Source: Herbaspirillum sp. ST 5-3 (lineage in GTDB: Bacteria; Pseudomonadota; Gammaproteobacteria; Burkholderiales; Burkholderiaceae_D). From it: a stretch of 64,000 bases of DNA. The stretch lies in NCBI RefSeq assembly GCF_004804275.1, contig NZ_STGI01000003.1, positions 372,001 through 436,000 on the forward strand. Direction: 5' to 3'. Every line of letters begins with the position of its first letter. Position 1 is the stretch's first letter. A program made the position numbers and the translations under genes. Below are positions 47,103 through 55,710 of the stretch, one piece after another. The notes below the pieces were generated by a model. It saw nothing but the letters and a program-made list of their open reading frames with translations. It had not been told where the DNA came from and did no database searches.

Positions 47103-49055
47103 TTAAGCTGCCGCGGCACTGTCGGCGCCGCCACCCAGATACGCTTCAATCACGCGCGGATCGGCTTGCACCATGGCGGGCTTGCCTTCCGCGATCTTCT
47201 GACCGAAGTCGAGCACCGTGACCGTATCGCAGATCGACATCACCACATCCATGTGATGTTCGATCAGGATCAGGGTGATGCCGTGCTCGCGGATCTTCCG
47301 GATGATCGAGACCAGCTCCTTGATGTCGGGCGCGGTGAGTCCCGCGGCCGGTTCGTCGAGCAGCAGCAGGTTCGGATTGAGGCCCAGCGCACGGCCGATT
47401 TCCAGCAGGCGCTGCTTGCCGTAGGGCAGATTGCGCGCCTCCTCGTTGGCAAGCTCGGGCAGGCCGACGAACTTCAGGATGCTGGCTGCGCGAATGCGCG
47501 CGCTGTGCTCCTCCTCGCGATAGCGGCGGGTCTGCAGCATCACGTCGAGAATGTTCGACTTGAAAGTGTGATGCAGGCCCACCAGCACGTTTTCGGTCGC
47601 CGTCATTTCCCCGAACAACTGCACATTCTGGAAGGTGCGCGCCACGCCGCCCAGGGCAATCGCCGACGGCGTCGCGCCCGAGATCACGCGGCTGTTGAAT
47701 TCCACCGCGCCCGCCGTCGGCTGATAGATGCCGGTGAGCACGTTCATCATGGTGCTCTTGCCGGAACCGTTGGGGCCGATCAGCCCGTGGATGGAACCGG
47801 TGACCACGTTCAGGTTGACCTGGTTGAGCGCTTTCAGGCCGCCGAACTGCATCAGCACCTGGCGCGCGGCGAGCAGGGTGCCGCCGATCTTCACGCTTTG
47901 ATCCGGCGCCGCCCATGCATGTTTCTCGTCGCCTTGCTCGTGGTATTCCTGATGACGATGCACAGCCTGCGGGCGAATCTTCTCGACGACGCCGCGCAGA
48001 TAGCCGACGATGCCGTCCTGCAGGTAATACACGACGAAGAGCGTCATCAGGCCGAAGATGGTCAGACGCCAGTCGGTGATGTTTTCAAGGCGATAGGAGA
48101 ACACCGCCATGCCGATGGTCGATGCCATCGGAACCATCACGTCGCGAATCGACCTTGTCTTCTTGCTCAGCATGAAGGCGCAGCTTGCCACCACCACGAC
48201 GGCGGCGGTTACGGCAATCTTGCGGAACAGTTCGATGTCCGACAGCAGGCTGGGCAGCATCACCACGATGAGCGCACCGAGCAGGGCACCGGAGCGGGTC
48301 TTGCGGCCGCCCATGATGACTGCCAGCAGGAACAGGATGGTCAGTTCAAAGTTGTAGGTATTCGGCGAAATGTACTCTTCCGAATACGTGTAGAGCCCGC
48401 CCGCCAGTCCTGCCAGTCCGGCGCTGATCACGAAGGCGTAGACCTTGTAGCGATACACCGACACGCCCATGCAGTCCGAGGCGACCGGACTGTCGCGCAA
48501 GGCCTGGAAGGCCCGGCCCAGGTGTGACTTGAGGATGCGATGGACCACGATCAGGGACAGCACCATCAGCACGGCGACCACATAGAAATACGCAACCTCG
48601 CCCAGCTTGACGCCGAAAAAGGACGGCTTCGGCACCTTGATGCCGAGCGGGCCTTCGGTGAGGAAGGTCATTTCATTGATGAGGATCTGCACGATGGTGC
48701 CGAAGGCGAGCGTCACCATGGCGAGGTAGGGCCCCGTCACGCGCAGCGCGGGCAGAGCCAGCAGCGCGCCGAACACGGCCGTCACGGCGATGCTTGCCGG
48801 CACCGCGATGAAGAACGGCATGCCGAGCTTGAATACCAGGACGCCGGTGGTGTACGAGCCGATGCCAAACAGCGCTGCATGGCCGAGCGACACCTGTCCC
48901 GTATATCCCACCACGATATCCAGCCCGAACAGCAGGATCGCGTAGATCAGGATGGTTTCCGCGAGATGGATGTAATACGGATTGTGGAAGACCTGCGGAA
49001 ACAGCGCGAGCGCGGCGATGCCGAGCAGGGCAAGAATGCGATTTTTGTTGAGCAT
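47103..49055 (-). CDS. LivM-LivG fusion: ABC permease plus ATP-binding domain
   Basis: 650 residues. Residues 1-340 are a LivM-type permease with about ten membrane segments (AETILIYAILLFGLDIVVGYTGQVSLGHAALFG is the LivM signature area). A charged linker (VHRHQEYHEQGDEKH) leads into a full LivG-type ATPase (about 390-645; GPNGSGKSTMMNVLTG, LPYGKQRLLEIGRAL, LLLDEPAAGL). Such fusions occur in Betaproteobacteria. A second hydrophobic patch at 290-340 adds extra helices to the permease. Read as one continuous frame, so it is not a sequencing artefact in this window. Confidence 0.92.
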   Translation of the reverse strand: MLNKNRILALLGIAALALFPQVFHNPYYIHLAETILIYAILLFGLDIVVGYTGQVSLGHAALFGIGSYTTGVLVFKLGMPFFIAVPASIAVTAVFGALLALPALRVTGPYLAMVTLAFGTIVQILINEMTFLTEGPLGIKVPKPSFFGVKLGEVAYFYVVAVLMVLSLIVVHRILKSHLGRAFQALRDSPVASDCMGVSVYRYKVYAFVISAGLAGLAGGLYTYSEEYISPNTYNFELTILFLLAVIMGGRKTRSGALLGALIVVMLPSLLSDIELFRKIAVTAAVVVVASCAFMLSKKTRSIRDVMVPMASTIGMAVFSYRLENITDWRLTIFGLMTLFVVYYLQDGIVGYLRGVVEKIRPQAVHRHQEYHEQGDEKHAWAAPDQSVKIGGTLLAARQVLMQFGGLKALNQVNLNVVTGSIHGLIGPNGSGKSTMMNVLTGIYQPTAGAVEFNSRVISGATPSAIALGGVARTFQNVQLFGEMTATENVLVGLHHTFKSNILDVMLQTRRYREEEHSARIRAASILKFVGLPELANEEARNLPYGKQRLLEIGRALGLNPNLLLLDEPAAGLTAPDIKELVSIIRKIREHGITLILIEHHMDVVMSICDTVTVLDFGQKIAEGKPAMVQADPRVIEAYLGGGADSAAAA

Positions 49056-49057
49056 GT

Positions 49058-49948
49058 TTACACCTTCTTGATCGCAGCTTTGCCGAACAGGCCGGCAGGT
49101 TTGACGGCCAGCACCAGCAGCAACAGCAGCAGGCCCGGCACTTCCTTGTAGCCGGTCGAAATGTAGAAGCCGGTCAGCGTTTCGGCGACGCCCAGGATCA
49201 GCCCGCCGACGATCACGCCGATGCCCGAGGTCAGGCCGCCGATGATGGCCACCGCGAAGGCTTTCAGACCGAGCGCCGAACCCATGGTCGCGCCGGTCAG
49301 CGTCAGCGGCGCGACCAGCACGCCGGCAAAGGCGGCGGTCGCGGAAGACAGGGCATAAGAGAAGGTGATCACCATGCTGGTGTTGATGCCCATCAGGCCG
49401 GCCGCGTCACGGTCGTTGGAGGTGGCGACCACTGCCTTGCCGTAGATCGACTTGCGGTTGAACATCTCGACCGCGAACATCATCGCCAGCGCGCCGATCA
49501 CCACCACGATCTGCATCGGCTGCACATTGGCGCCGAAGACCTGCAGCGGCGCGGCCGACAGCGGCGAGGGGAAGGTCAGGTCATCCTTGCCCCAGATGTT
49601 TTCGGCGACGTTCTTGAAAATGATCGCCAGCGCGATGGTCGACATGATCCAGCCGAATTCCGACTTGATCTTGATGGCCGGCCGCACGCCGATCCATTCG
49701 ACGATGGCGCCTTGCAGCGCACCGAACAGGATCACCAGCGGAATCATCAGCCAGTAGTTGAGATAAGGCCCGCCGTGGATGTTGCCCACCAGGCTGAGGC
49801 CGACCAGTGCGCCGAGCATGAGCGCTTCGCCCTGGCCGAAATTGAGCGTGCCGGAAGTCGCGAAGGTGAGCTGATAGCCGAATGCGATGACGGCGTAGAT
49901 CATGCCCAGCGCGATACCGCTGAATGCGAGTTGAAGAAGAATATCCAT
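49058..49948 (-). CDS. livH: Branched-chain amino acid-type ABC permease LivH
   Basis: 296 residues, about eight membrane helices, starting MDILLQLAFSGIALGMIYAVIAFGYQLTFATSGTLNFGQGEALMLGAL, the diagnostic LivH beginning. The EAA-like loop and GLKAFAVAIIGGLTSGIGVIVGGLILGV near residue 225-255 complete the family pattern. The stop is two bases before the livMG start. It is separated from the binding-protein gene by a 181-base spacer containing a long inverted repeat. Confidence 0.93.
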   Translation of the reverse strand: MDILLQLAFSGIALGMIYAVIAFGYQLTFATSGTLNFGQGEALMLGALVGLSLVGNIHGGPYLNYWLMIPLVILFGALQGAIVEWIGVRPAIKIKSEFGWIMSTIALAIIFKNVAENIWGKDDLTFPSPLSAAPLQVFGANVQPMQIVVVIGALAMMFAVEMFNRKSIYGKAVVATSNDRDAAGLMGINTSMVITFSYALSSATAAFAGVLVAPLTLTGATMGSALGLKAFAVAIIGGLTSGIGVIVGGLILGVAETLTGFYISTGYKEVPGLLLLLLVLAVKPAGLFGKAAIKKV

Positions 49949-49978
49949 GATTGCCTTGGAAGCTGAGCGCGGAATAGC

Positions 49979-50089
49979 GCTCCTCCCCCTTCAAGGGGGA
50001 GGTTGGAAGGGGGATGGGTTTGCGCCGTGCAGCCAAAAACCCATCCCCACCCCAACCCTCCCCTTGAAGGGGAGGGAGCGTTCTCTCAT
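49979..50089. repeat. Long inverted repeat between livK-like and livH
   Basis: Two arms of about 43 bases (about 49979-50021 and 50046-50089) pair imperfectly around a short loop (the C-rich right arm includes CCCTCCCCTTGAAGGGGAGGG, itself a small dyad). It resembles dispersed intergenic repeats of Burkholderiales. In the transcript it would form a strong hairpin between the abundant binding protein and the permease message, a common way to make more of the former. Confidence 0.75.
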
Positions 50090-50129
50090 GAGCGGAGTTA
50101 TTTAATACTTCGAGAGGATGTAAGTGAAC

Positions 50130-51287
50130 TTACTGCGCGCGCACCACGTGGCCGCCCTTGACCATGCCCATGACCGGCATGCCCATCTTGACGGCTTCAT
50201 GGTCAGCCTTGGTGAACGGCTTGTCGTAGGTCGTGACGACGCCGTCAACCTTGGTCTGCAGGCTTTCCAGCGCAGCACGTACCTTCGGGCCTTCGGTCGA
50301 GCCGGCCTGCTTGATGGCGGCGGCGAGCAGGTAGACCGAGTCATATCCCTGCGCGGCGGACACCGGCGAGGGGATGCGGCCGTTGGCCGGCTTGTAGGTG
50401 GCGACATAGGCATCGATGAAGGCCTTGCGCTTCGGCGTGTTCGCTTCCTGGATGAAGGTCTGCGGCATCAGCGCGCCTTCGCCGTTCTTGCCGGCGTTGT
50501 CGATGAAGTTGCCCATGGAGAGAGTCCAGCTGCCGATCATCGGCACCTTCCAGCTCAGCTTTTCCATGCCGTTGGCGATCTGGGCCAGCTCGGGGCCGAT
50601 GCCGTAGGTCAGGATGGCTTGCGCGCCGGCTGCCTTGGCCTTCAGCAGTTGCGCCGTCATGTCGACGTCCTTGATGTTGAACTTTTCGACGGCGACCGGC
50701 TTGACACCTTTCTTGTCGAGCGCCTTTTCCAGGTCCTCGCGGCCGAGCTGGCCGTAGTTGGTGGAGTCGGCCAGGATCGCGACCTTGGTCAGCTTGCGCT
50801 TGCCGATGGCTTCATCGACGATCATCGCGGACTGGATGGTGTCGTGTGCAGCGTTGCGGAAAATGTAGTTCTCGGGCTGGTCATCAAACTGGTGCGTGAC
50901 CAGCGTGCCGGTTGCCACATTGTTCATGACGGGAATCTTGGCTTCCTGATAGAAGCGCTGGGAGGCGAGCGACACGCCGGTGTTGATGAAGCCGACGGTG
51001 GCGACGACTTTTTCCTTGTTGATCAGTTCCTGCGCCACTTGCACGCCGCGCTCGTTCTTCGCTTCGTCGTCGCGTTCCACGAGCTGGATCTGGCGGCCGA
51101 GCACGCCGCCGTTCTTGTTGATTTCGGCGACGGCCAGCTTCACGCCGTCACGCATCGAAACACCCATGGGAGAAGAACCGCCCGTGAACGGCCCGGACAC
51201 ACCGATCTTGACGGGATCTGCGGCGATGCCCGCGACGGACCAGCTTACCAATGCAGCAGCAATCAGCGTTTTCGCTTTGTATGTCAT
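50130..51287 (-). CDS. ABC transporter substrate-binding protein (LivK/Peripla_BP_6 family)
   Basis: 385 residues with a signal peptide (MTYKAKTLIAAALVSWSVAGIAADPVKIG). The type I periplasmic-binding fold shows VSGPFTGGSSPMGVSMRDGVKLAVAEIN, the usual ligand-loop signature, and later GYDSVYLLAAAIKQA. It delivers substrate to LivH-LivMG-LivF. First gene of the unit; the upstream spacer on the minus strand holds no obvious attenuator. Ligand identity is open: similar proteins bind branched amino acids, amides or aromatic compounds. Confidence 0.92.
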   Translation of the reverse strand: MTYKAKTLIAAALVSWSVAGIAADPVKIGVSGPFTGGSSPMGVSMRDGVKLAVAEINKNGGVLGRQIQLVERDDEAKNERGVQVAQELINKEKVVATVGFINTGVSLASQRFYQEAKIPVMNNVATGTLVTHQFDDQPENYIFRNAAHDTIQSAMIVDEAIGKRKLTKVAILADSTNYGQLGREDLEKALDKKGVKPVAVEKFNIKDVDMTAQLLKAKAAGAQAILTYGIGPELAQIANGMEKLSWKVPMIGSWTLSMGNFIDNAGKNGEGALMPQTFIQEANTPKRKAFIDAYVATYKPANGRIPSPVSAAQGYDSVYLLAAAIKQAGSTEGPKVRAALESLQTKVDGVVTTYDKPFTKADHEAVKMGMPVMGMVKGGHVVRAQ

Positions 51288-51840
51288 GTCTTCCTCTAAC
51301 TTTTATCTTCATTTTTGGAAACGTGCCGGATGATTCCGACATCGAATGTTACGTATCGACGACGACGCCATTTGACTGGCACCGACGGCCTTATCCGTAA
51401 CGCAAGAAGGGTATTACGAGTTGCGCATATGCGCAAACCGTATAACTACGTAGTTATAGACACAATTAGAGAGCGGGCTTGTCTGGATGGCAATGCTGCC
51501 GTTGAGACGGATTAAAAGAATATGTCCCGATGAATAAGGGAAAGACAGGATATCGATTCAATAACGGCCGGATGGCAGATCCGGGCTCTTTTGTCGCTCC
51601 TGTACCACTCATTTCACGGACACGTTGCATGTTCGTGACACGGCCGGAAAGGATGTCGATCATGCTGGAGGTTTTCTGGAAAAATTGATCCAGATTAACT
51701 TTAAAGATTCTTTCCAAATATATGATTTATTCCGTGCGGAAAGACAGCCGTCCGAATAGGGACTGCCACGCGCTTCGACTTGCATTTTGACCCGACGCAT
51801 TGTTGCCGCAATTGACACACTACTCACTCGACACTTGAAC
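51288..51840. other. Divergent promoter region, livK-like/outer-membrane protein
   Basis: A 550-base AT-rich spacer. Frames at 51315-51515 and 51466-51717 overlap each other on opposite strands and look non-coding. It contains the FNR-type box and TATGAT -10 at 51685-51726, listed separately. Confidence 0.5.
51685..51726 (+). promoter_or_regulatory. FNR-type class II promoter of the outer-membrane protein/tlpA unit
   Basis: TTGATccagATTAA (51685-51698) differs from the FNR consensus at one position. TATGAT (51721-51726), a 5-of-6 match to the -10 consensus, is centred exactly 32 bases downstream of the box centre, the class II spacing. Predicted start near 51733 and a leader of about 108 bases. 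Confidence 0.6.
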
Positions 51841-52800
51841 ATGAAGACTCCGAAGCTGTTGCTCCTCGCCGCTGCCGTCAGCGCCATTCCCTCACTGAGC
51901 TTCGCCAGCTGCGGCGCCGCCTTTTGCACGGTCAATTCCAACTGGACATCGGAAAGCGCGATGGTGGACGCGACCTCGTCCTTCGATTTGCGTTATGAAT
52001 TCATCAAGCAGGACCAGCCGCGTACCGGAACCGACAACATTGCGGTCGGCCAGATCCCGCATCACCATGATGAGGTCAGCACCTACAACCGCAATCTCGT
52101 CGCCAGCTACAGCCGCAGCTTTGGCTCCGGCTGGGGCGTGTCGGTGATCGCGCCGATGGTCGATCGTGACCACACGCACATTCACAATCATCGCGGCGTG
52201 CAAGTGGTGGAGCAATGGAATTTCAGCGAGCTCGGCGACATGCGCGTCATTGGCCGCTACCAGTTGCCGATGATCGGCGATCCGATCAACGCCAGCACCG
52301 CCGGCTTCACCTTCGGATTGAAGCTGCCGACCGGCAGGACCGATGTGGCGAATGCCGATGGCGACGTGGCCGAGCGCAGCCTGCAGCCGGGATCAGGCAC
52401 CACCGATCTGATCGCAGGTGCCTACTACCACCAGAAACTCCCGCTCAGCAATTCGTCCTGGTTCGCGCAGGTCCAGTATCAGCATGCGCTGAATGAACAC
52501 GACGGATTCAAGCCCGGCGCGCAGTTCGGCGCGGACCTCGGCTATCGTTATGGCGTGAGCGACAATCTCGGCGCGCTGGTTCAGCTCAATGCCGTCGTCA
52601 AGCATCGCGACAGCGGTACCGACGCCGAACCGGCCGACAGCGGCAGCCGCTCGGTATTCATCAGTCCCGGGCTCAGCTATGCGGTGGCGAGCAACCTGCA
52701 GCTGTATGGCTTCTACCAGCATCCGATCTACCAGAACGTCAACGGCGTTCAGCTGACGGCGAAGCGCGCGTTCGTACTCGGCCTGAGCGGGCGGTTCTGA
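51841..52800 (+). CDS. Outer-membrane beta-barrel protein (transporter/MetA-like)
   Basis: 319 residues from ATG 51841 with a signal peptide ending SLSFASC. Alternating-hydrophobicity strands (NLVASYSRSFGSGWGVSVIAPMV, MRVIGRYQLPMI, FTFGLKLPTGRTD) and the terminal aromatic SGRF are typical of outer-membrane barrels. Two His-rich loops (QIPHHHDEV, DHTHIHNHRG) could bind metal. It is followed 23 bases later by a TlpA-like thioredoxin, so the pair may serve metal or cytochrome-related export or sensing. Exact family is uncertain. Confidence 0.8.
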   Translation: MKTPKLLLLAAAVSAIPSLSFASCGAAFCTVNSNWTSESAMVDATSSFDLRYEFIKQDQPRTGTDNIAVGQIPHHHDEVSTYNRNLVASYSRSFGSGWGVSVIAPMVDRDHTHIHNHRGVQVVEQWNFSELGDMRVIGRYQLPMIGDPINASTAGFTFGLKLPTGRTDVANADGDVAERSLQPGSGTTDLIAGAYYHQKLPLSNSSWFAQVQYQHALNEHDGFKPGAQFGADLGYRYGVSDNLGALVQLNAVVKHRDSGTDAEPADSGSRSVFISPGLSYAVASNLQLYGFYQHPIYQNVNGVQLTAKRAFVLGLSGRF

Positions 52801-52823
52801 ATACGGAAACAATGAGGAACGCG

Positions 52824-53264
52824 ATGCTGAAACGGATCTTGATCTTGCTGCTGGCAATGCCGCTCCTCGCGCAGGCAGCCTCGTCCACGTTTTCACTGGT
52901 CGACATGCAGGGGAAAACGCACACGCTGGCGGCGCACCAGGGCAAATGGGTGCTGGTCAATCTATGGGCGACTTGGTGCGTACCCTGCTTGAGCGAAATG
53001 CCGGAACTGGAAGCGCTGAGCAAGTCGCGCGACGATCTCGTCGTTCTCGGCCTCGCGGTCGATGGGCAAAACCCGCGCAGGGTGGCGCAATTCGCCGAGA
53101 AAATGCGCGTGACTTATCCGATCATCGCCGGCGACGAGGAAATGGCGAAGCAGTTCAAGCCGCGCGGATTCCCGACCAGCATCCTGTACGACCGTGCCGG
53201 CAATCCGGTGCTGCTCAAGGAAGGCGCGATCACCCGCAAGGAAATCGAAAACGTCCTGCGCTGA
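52824..53264 (+). CDS. TlpA/ResA-like thiol-disulfide oxidoreductase
   Basis: 146 residues from ATG 52824 (GAGGAA upstream; ATG 52812 is an alternative). Signal peptide MLKRILILLLAMPLLAQAAS, then a thioredoxin fold with WATWCVPC (Cys52, Cys55) and the cis-proline region FKPRGFPTSILYD. Periplasmic reductants of this type keep haem-binding or copper-binding cysteines reduced. Downstream of the outer-membrane barrel gene in the same unit, under the FNR-type promoter. Its client is not visible locally. Confidence 0.9.
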   Translation: MLKRILILLLAMPLLAQAASSTFSLVDMQGKTHTLAAHQGKWVLVNLWATWCVPCLSEMPELEALSKSRDDLVVLGLAVDGQNPRRVAQFAEKMRVTYPIIAGDEEMAKQFKPRGFPTSILYDRAGNPVLLKEGAITRKEIENVLR

Positions 53265-53280
53265 GAGCGGATCCCGGAAA

Positions 53281-54390
53281 TCAATCCCCGAAACAAATCC
53301 CCAGGTCGCGTCCGGTCTGCAGCGTATCGCTGTCCATCGGCACGGCCTTCATGCGGCCGGCGACTTCTTCGAGCGAAACATAATCCACGTTAGGGAAGGC
53401 CAGCGACACCATCACCCCCGACAATCCGTTGTCGAGCCCGCGCACGGCGGCCGCGCCGAAACGCAGGGCCGCCAGCCGGTCGAAGGAAGTCGGGCTGCCG
53501 CCGCGCAGCAGATGGCCCAGCACCACCACGCGCGCATCCTTGCCGGTGCGCTCCTGCAATGCCTTGGCCACGCGTTCGCCCATGCCGCCCAGACGTTCGG
53601 CGTGGCCGACTTCGGCAGGCGCGAGCACTTCGCGGTGGCCGTCCACCGGTTGCGCGCCTTCGGCCACCACCACGATCGAATACATGCGTCCCAGCTTGTC
53701 GCGGCCGCGCACCTTGGCGGCGACCTTGTCGATGTCGAAGGGGATTTCCGGAATCAGGATGCTGTGCGCGCCGCCGGAAATGCCGGAATGCAGCGCGATC
53801 CAGCCGGCATAGCGGCCCATCACTTCCACCACCATGATGCGCTGATGGCTTTCGGCGGTGCTGTGCAGGCGGTCGAGGCACTCGGTGGCGAAATCCACCG
53901 CGGTATCGAAGCCGAAGGTGGTGAAGGTCTTGTCGAGATCGTTGTCGATGGTCTTGGGCACGCCCACCACGCGCAAGCCCTTGCGATGCAGCGCGTTGGC
54001 AATGGTCAGCGAGCCGTCGCCGCCAACCGACACCAGCGCGTCCAGCCCTTCCTTCGCAAAGAACTGCAGCACATCTTCCGAGCGGTCGATCTCCTGGGTT
54101 GTACCGTCGGGCATCGTGACCGGGAACTTGAGCGGATTGCCCTTGTTGGTGGTGCCGAGGATGGTGCCGCCCAGATGCGCAATGCCGCGCACCTTGTCGA
54201 GCGTGAGGCGGACCACGCCGCCTTCGGGATAGCGTTCCGGACAAAGTATGCCGTTGAAGCCGTCGCGGATGCCGACGCATTCCCAGCCGCGCTTGATGGC
54301 GGAGACGACGACCGCGCGAATGACGGCGTTGAGGCCGGGTGCGTCACCGCCTCCCGTATTGATGGCAATGCGTCGGATCGGATTGGACAC
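53281..54390 (-). CDS. pfkA: 6-phosphofructokinase (PfkA family)
   Basis: 369 residues. INTGGGDAPGLNAVIRAVV is the N-terminal phosphate loop; SVGGDGSLTIA has the glycine after GGD typical of ATP users; VGVPKTIDNDLDKT has the lysine more usual in PPi or mixed-type enzymes; VVEVMGRYAGWIAL binds the sugar phosphate. It phosphorylates fructose 6-phosphate in glycolysis. The phosphoryl donor is best read as ATP, but a mixed type cannot be excluded. Single gene, ending 17 bases from the converging tlpA gene. Confidence 0.92.
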   Translation of the reverse strand: MSNPIRRIAINTGGGDAPGLNAVIRAVVVSAIKRGWECVGIRDGFNGILCPERYPEGGVVRLTLDKVRGIAHLGGTILGTTNKGNPLKFPVTMPDGTTQEIDRSEDVLQFFAKEGLDALVSVGGDGSLTIANALHRKGLRVVGVPKTIDNDLDKTFTTFGFDTAVDFATECLDRLHSTAESHQRIMVVEVMGRYAGWIALHSGISGGAHSILIPEIPFDIDKVAAKVRGRDKLGRMYSIVVVAEGAQPVDGHREVLAPAEVGHAERLGGMGERVAKALQERTGKDARVVVLGHLLRGGSPTSFDRLAALRFGAAAVRGLDNGLSGVMVSLAFPNVDYVSLEEVAGRMKAVPMDSDTLQTGRDLGICFGD

Positions 54391-54496
54391 GGAAACTCCT
54401 GCGGCGAGATGAGTGGGAAAGTATCCCCGGCGGGCATGGGCAAGTCAATGGTCCGCCGCCAGCGCCCAGTGCGATTGCATGAAGGTCAAAACCATC

Positions 54497-54569
54497 GTCC
54501 ACGGAAAACACGGAAGACACGGAAAAAAAGCAAAAAGCGCCTTCCGTGTTTTTCGTGTTTTCCGTGGAC
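54497..54569. repeat. Inverted repeat of CACGGAA units
   Basis: Left arm begins GTCCACGGAAAACACGG at 54497 and the right arm ends with its mirror image at 54569; the arms pair over about 25-28 bases with repeated CACGGAA/TTCCGTG units. This is a widely dispersed intergenic repeat pattern in proteobacteria. It lies between two minus-strand genes and could terminate the yjdM transcript. Confidence 0.8.
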
Positions 54570-54619
54570 CGAGTAGTGGCTACGTGCAATCGCCGTGCAG
54601 CAGGATGGGAAACGCGCTC

Positions 54620-54961
54620 TCAGGCTTTCCGCAGGTAGCAGGCCTTCAGCATGAAGCTGCCTGCGTCCATCTTGCAATCGACTTCATGATCGCCGCCGAC
54701 CAGGCGGATGCTCTTGACCTTGGTGCCCATCTTCAGCGTGATGGAGGATCCCTTGACTTTCAGGTCCTTGATGAGCACCACGGAATCGCCGTCGCTCAAC
54801 ACATTGCCGTTGGCATCTTTCACCACCGCATCCGAACTGTCGTCGGTCTTGGCGGTTTCCACCATGGGCCACTCATGCCCGCAGTCGGCGCAAACATAGT
54901 TGCTGCCGTCCGGGTAAGTGTTTTCCATGGAACATTGCGGGCAGGGTGGGAGTGCGGACAT
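54620..54961 (-). CDS. yjdM: YjdM/PhnA-type zinc-ribbon protein
   Basis: 113 residues from ATG 54961 (AAGGAA upstream). N-terminal zinc ribbon CPQCSMENTYPDGSNYVCADCGHEW (about 6-30), then a small beta-barrel domain with VKDANGNVLSDGDSVVLIKDLKVKGSS and IRLVGGDHEVDCKMDAGSFMLKACYLRKA, both conserved signatures of the YjdM/PhnA family. Despite the old name it is not required for phosphonate use; its role is unresolved. Confidence 0.93.
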   Translation of the reverse strand: MSALPPCPQCSMENTYPDGSNYVCADCGHEWPMVETAKTDDSSDAVVKDANGNVLSDGDSVVLIKDLKVKGSSITLKMGTKVKSIRLVGGDHEVDCKMDAGSFMLKACYLRKA

Positions 54962-55028
54962 GATTTCCTTCAAATTACAGGCGGTTCAAAGGCTTGGAAG
55001 TATAACCGTTTGTAATGGAATCGAGAAA

Positions 55029-55439
55029 TCAATAAGCCTCGATGGCCGGATAGAAATCCGTGTCTTCCTTGCGCATGCGATCCCACAGGACGCGCAATAC
55101 ATTATTGGCATCGGTGCGGAATTCCTCGGGCTTGCTGGTCAGCGTCGCCGGGGTGTTCCATCTGCGCGCGAAACTGAGATAGGCGTGCGCGATGCTGGTC
55201 ATCTCGTCCTGGAACTTCTTGCCCATCTGCGCAAGCGATGCGTCGCCGGTTTCTTTCAGTGCGGGATAAAGAATCTTGTCCTCGACGGCCAGATGCAGCT
55301 TGATGGTGGAACTCATCGAGATGATCATGCGTGCGATTTCATCCGCGTTGGTGCGAATGCCGCTCTTGACCAGTGCTCTCAGTCCCGTGATGCCTGACAG
55401 GATTTCAACATGCTGCTGCTTGAACTTGTCGATGTTCAT
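55029..55439 (-). CDS. Hemerythrin HHE-domain protein
   Basis: 136 residues. Metal ligand candidates are H10 (FKQQHVEIL), H53 (IKLHLAVEDKILYP, with Glu56-57) and later H85 (IAHAYL) plus KEDTDFYP; the pattern is that of stand-alone HHE proteins, some of which respond to NO damage, such as YtfE. It is shorter than YtfE and lacks the N-terminal ScdA-type domain. A second NsrR-like palindrome lies 109-131 bases upstream, which supports an NO-response role. Confidence 0.85.
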   Translation of the reverse strand: MNIDKFKQQHVEILSGITGLRALVKSGIRTNADEIARMIISMSSTIKLHLAVEDKILYPALKETGDASLAQMGKKFQDEMTSIAHAYLSFARRWNTPATLTSKPEEFRTDANNVLRVLWDRMRKEDTDFYPAIEAY

Positions 55440-55547
55440 GACTTCTCCTTAGCGATCTAACAAAAGTGCAGTGGGGACGGGGCCGGCGTCCAGTTTGTGT
55501 ATCGCTTGCAAGCGTTGACGTAAAGCAATTTTAAAGAGATCTGCTAA

Positions 55548-55570
55548 AAGATGCAAATAGAATATATCTT
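55548..55570 (-). promoter_or_regulatory. Candidate NsrR operator upstream of the HHE protein
   Basis: A 23-base near-palindrome starting AAGATGCA and ending ATATCTT. Seventeen of 22 defined positions agree with the NsrR consensus as I recall it; the left half keeps AAGATGCA intact. It is embedded in an AT-rich stretch 109 bases upstream of the start codon. Confidence 0.5.
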
Positions 55571-55710
55571 TAAATTTTCATCCTCGATGCGGCATTTTTC
55601 ATGTGTTTTCACTCTTGAAAATAGTTAGGGCGACGCGGAGTTTGGAATGCATGGGTGATAATACGTAGGTGATTCCACTCAGTCTTTTCGGATGGGCTTT
55701 CAACACAAGC

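Noticed and set aside
55515-55528. FNR-like motif TTGACgtaaAGCAA upstream of the HHE protein
   Set aside because: One half-site matches at only 3-4 of 5 positions and no -10 lies at the class II distance; the NsrR-like site is the better candidate there.
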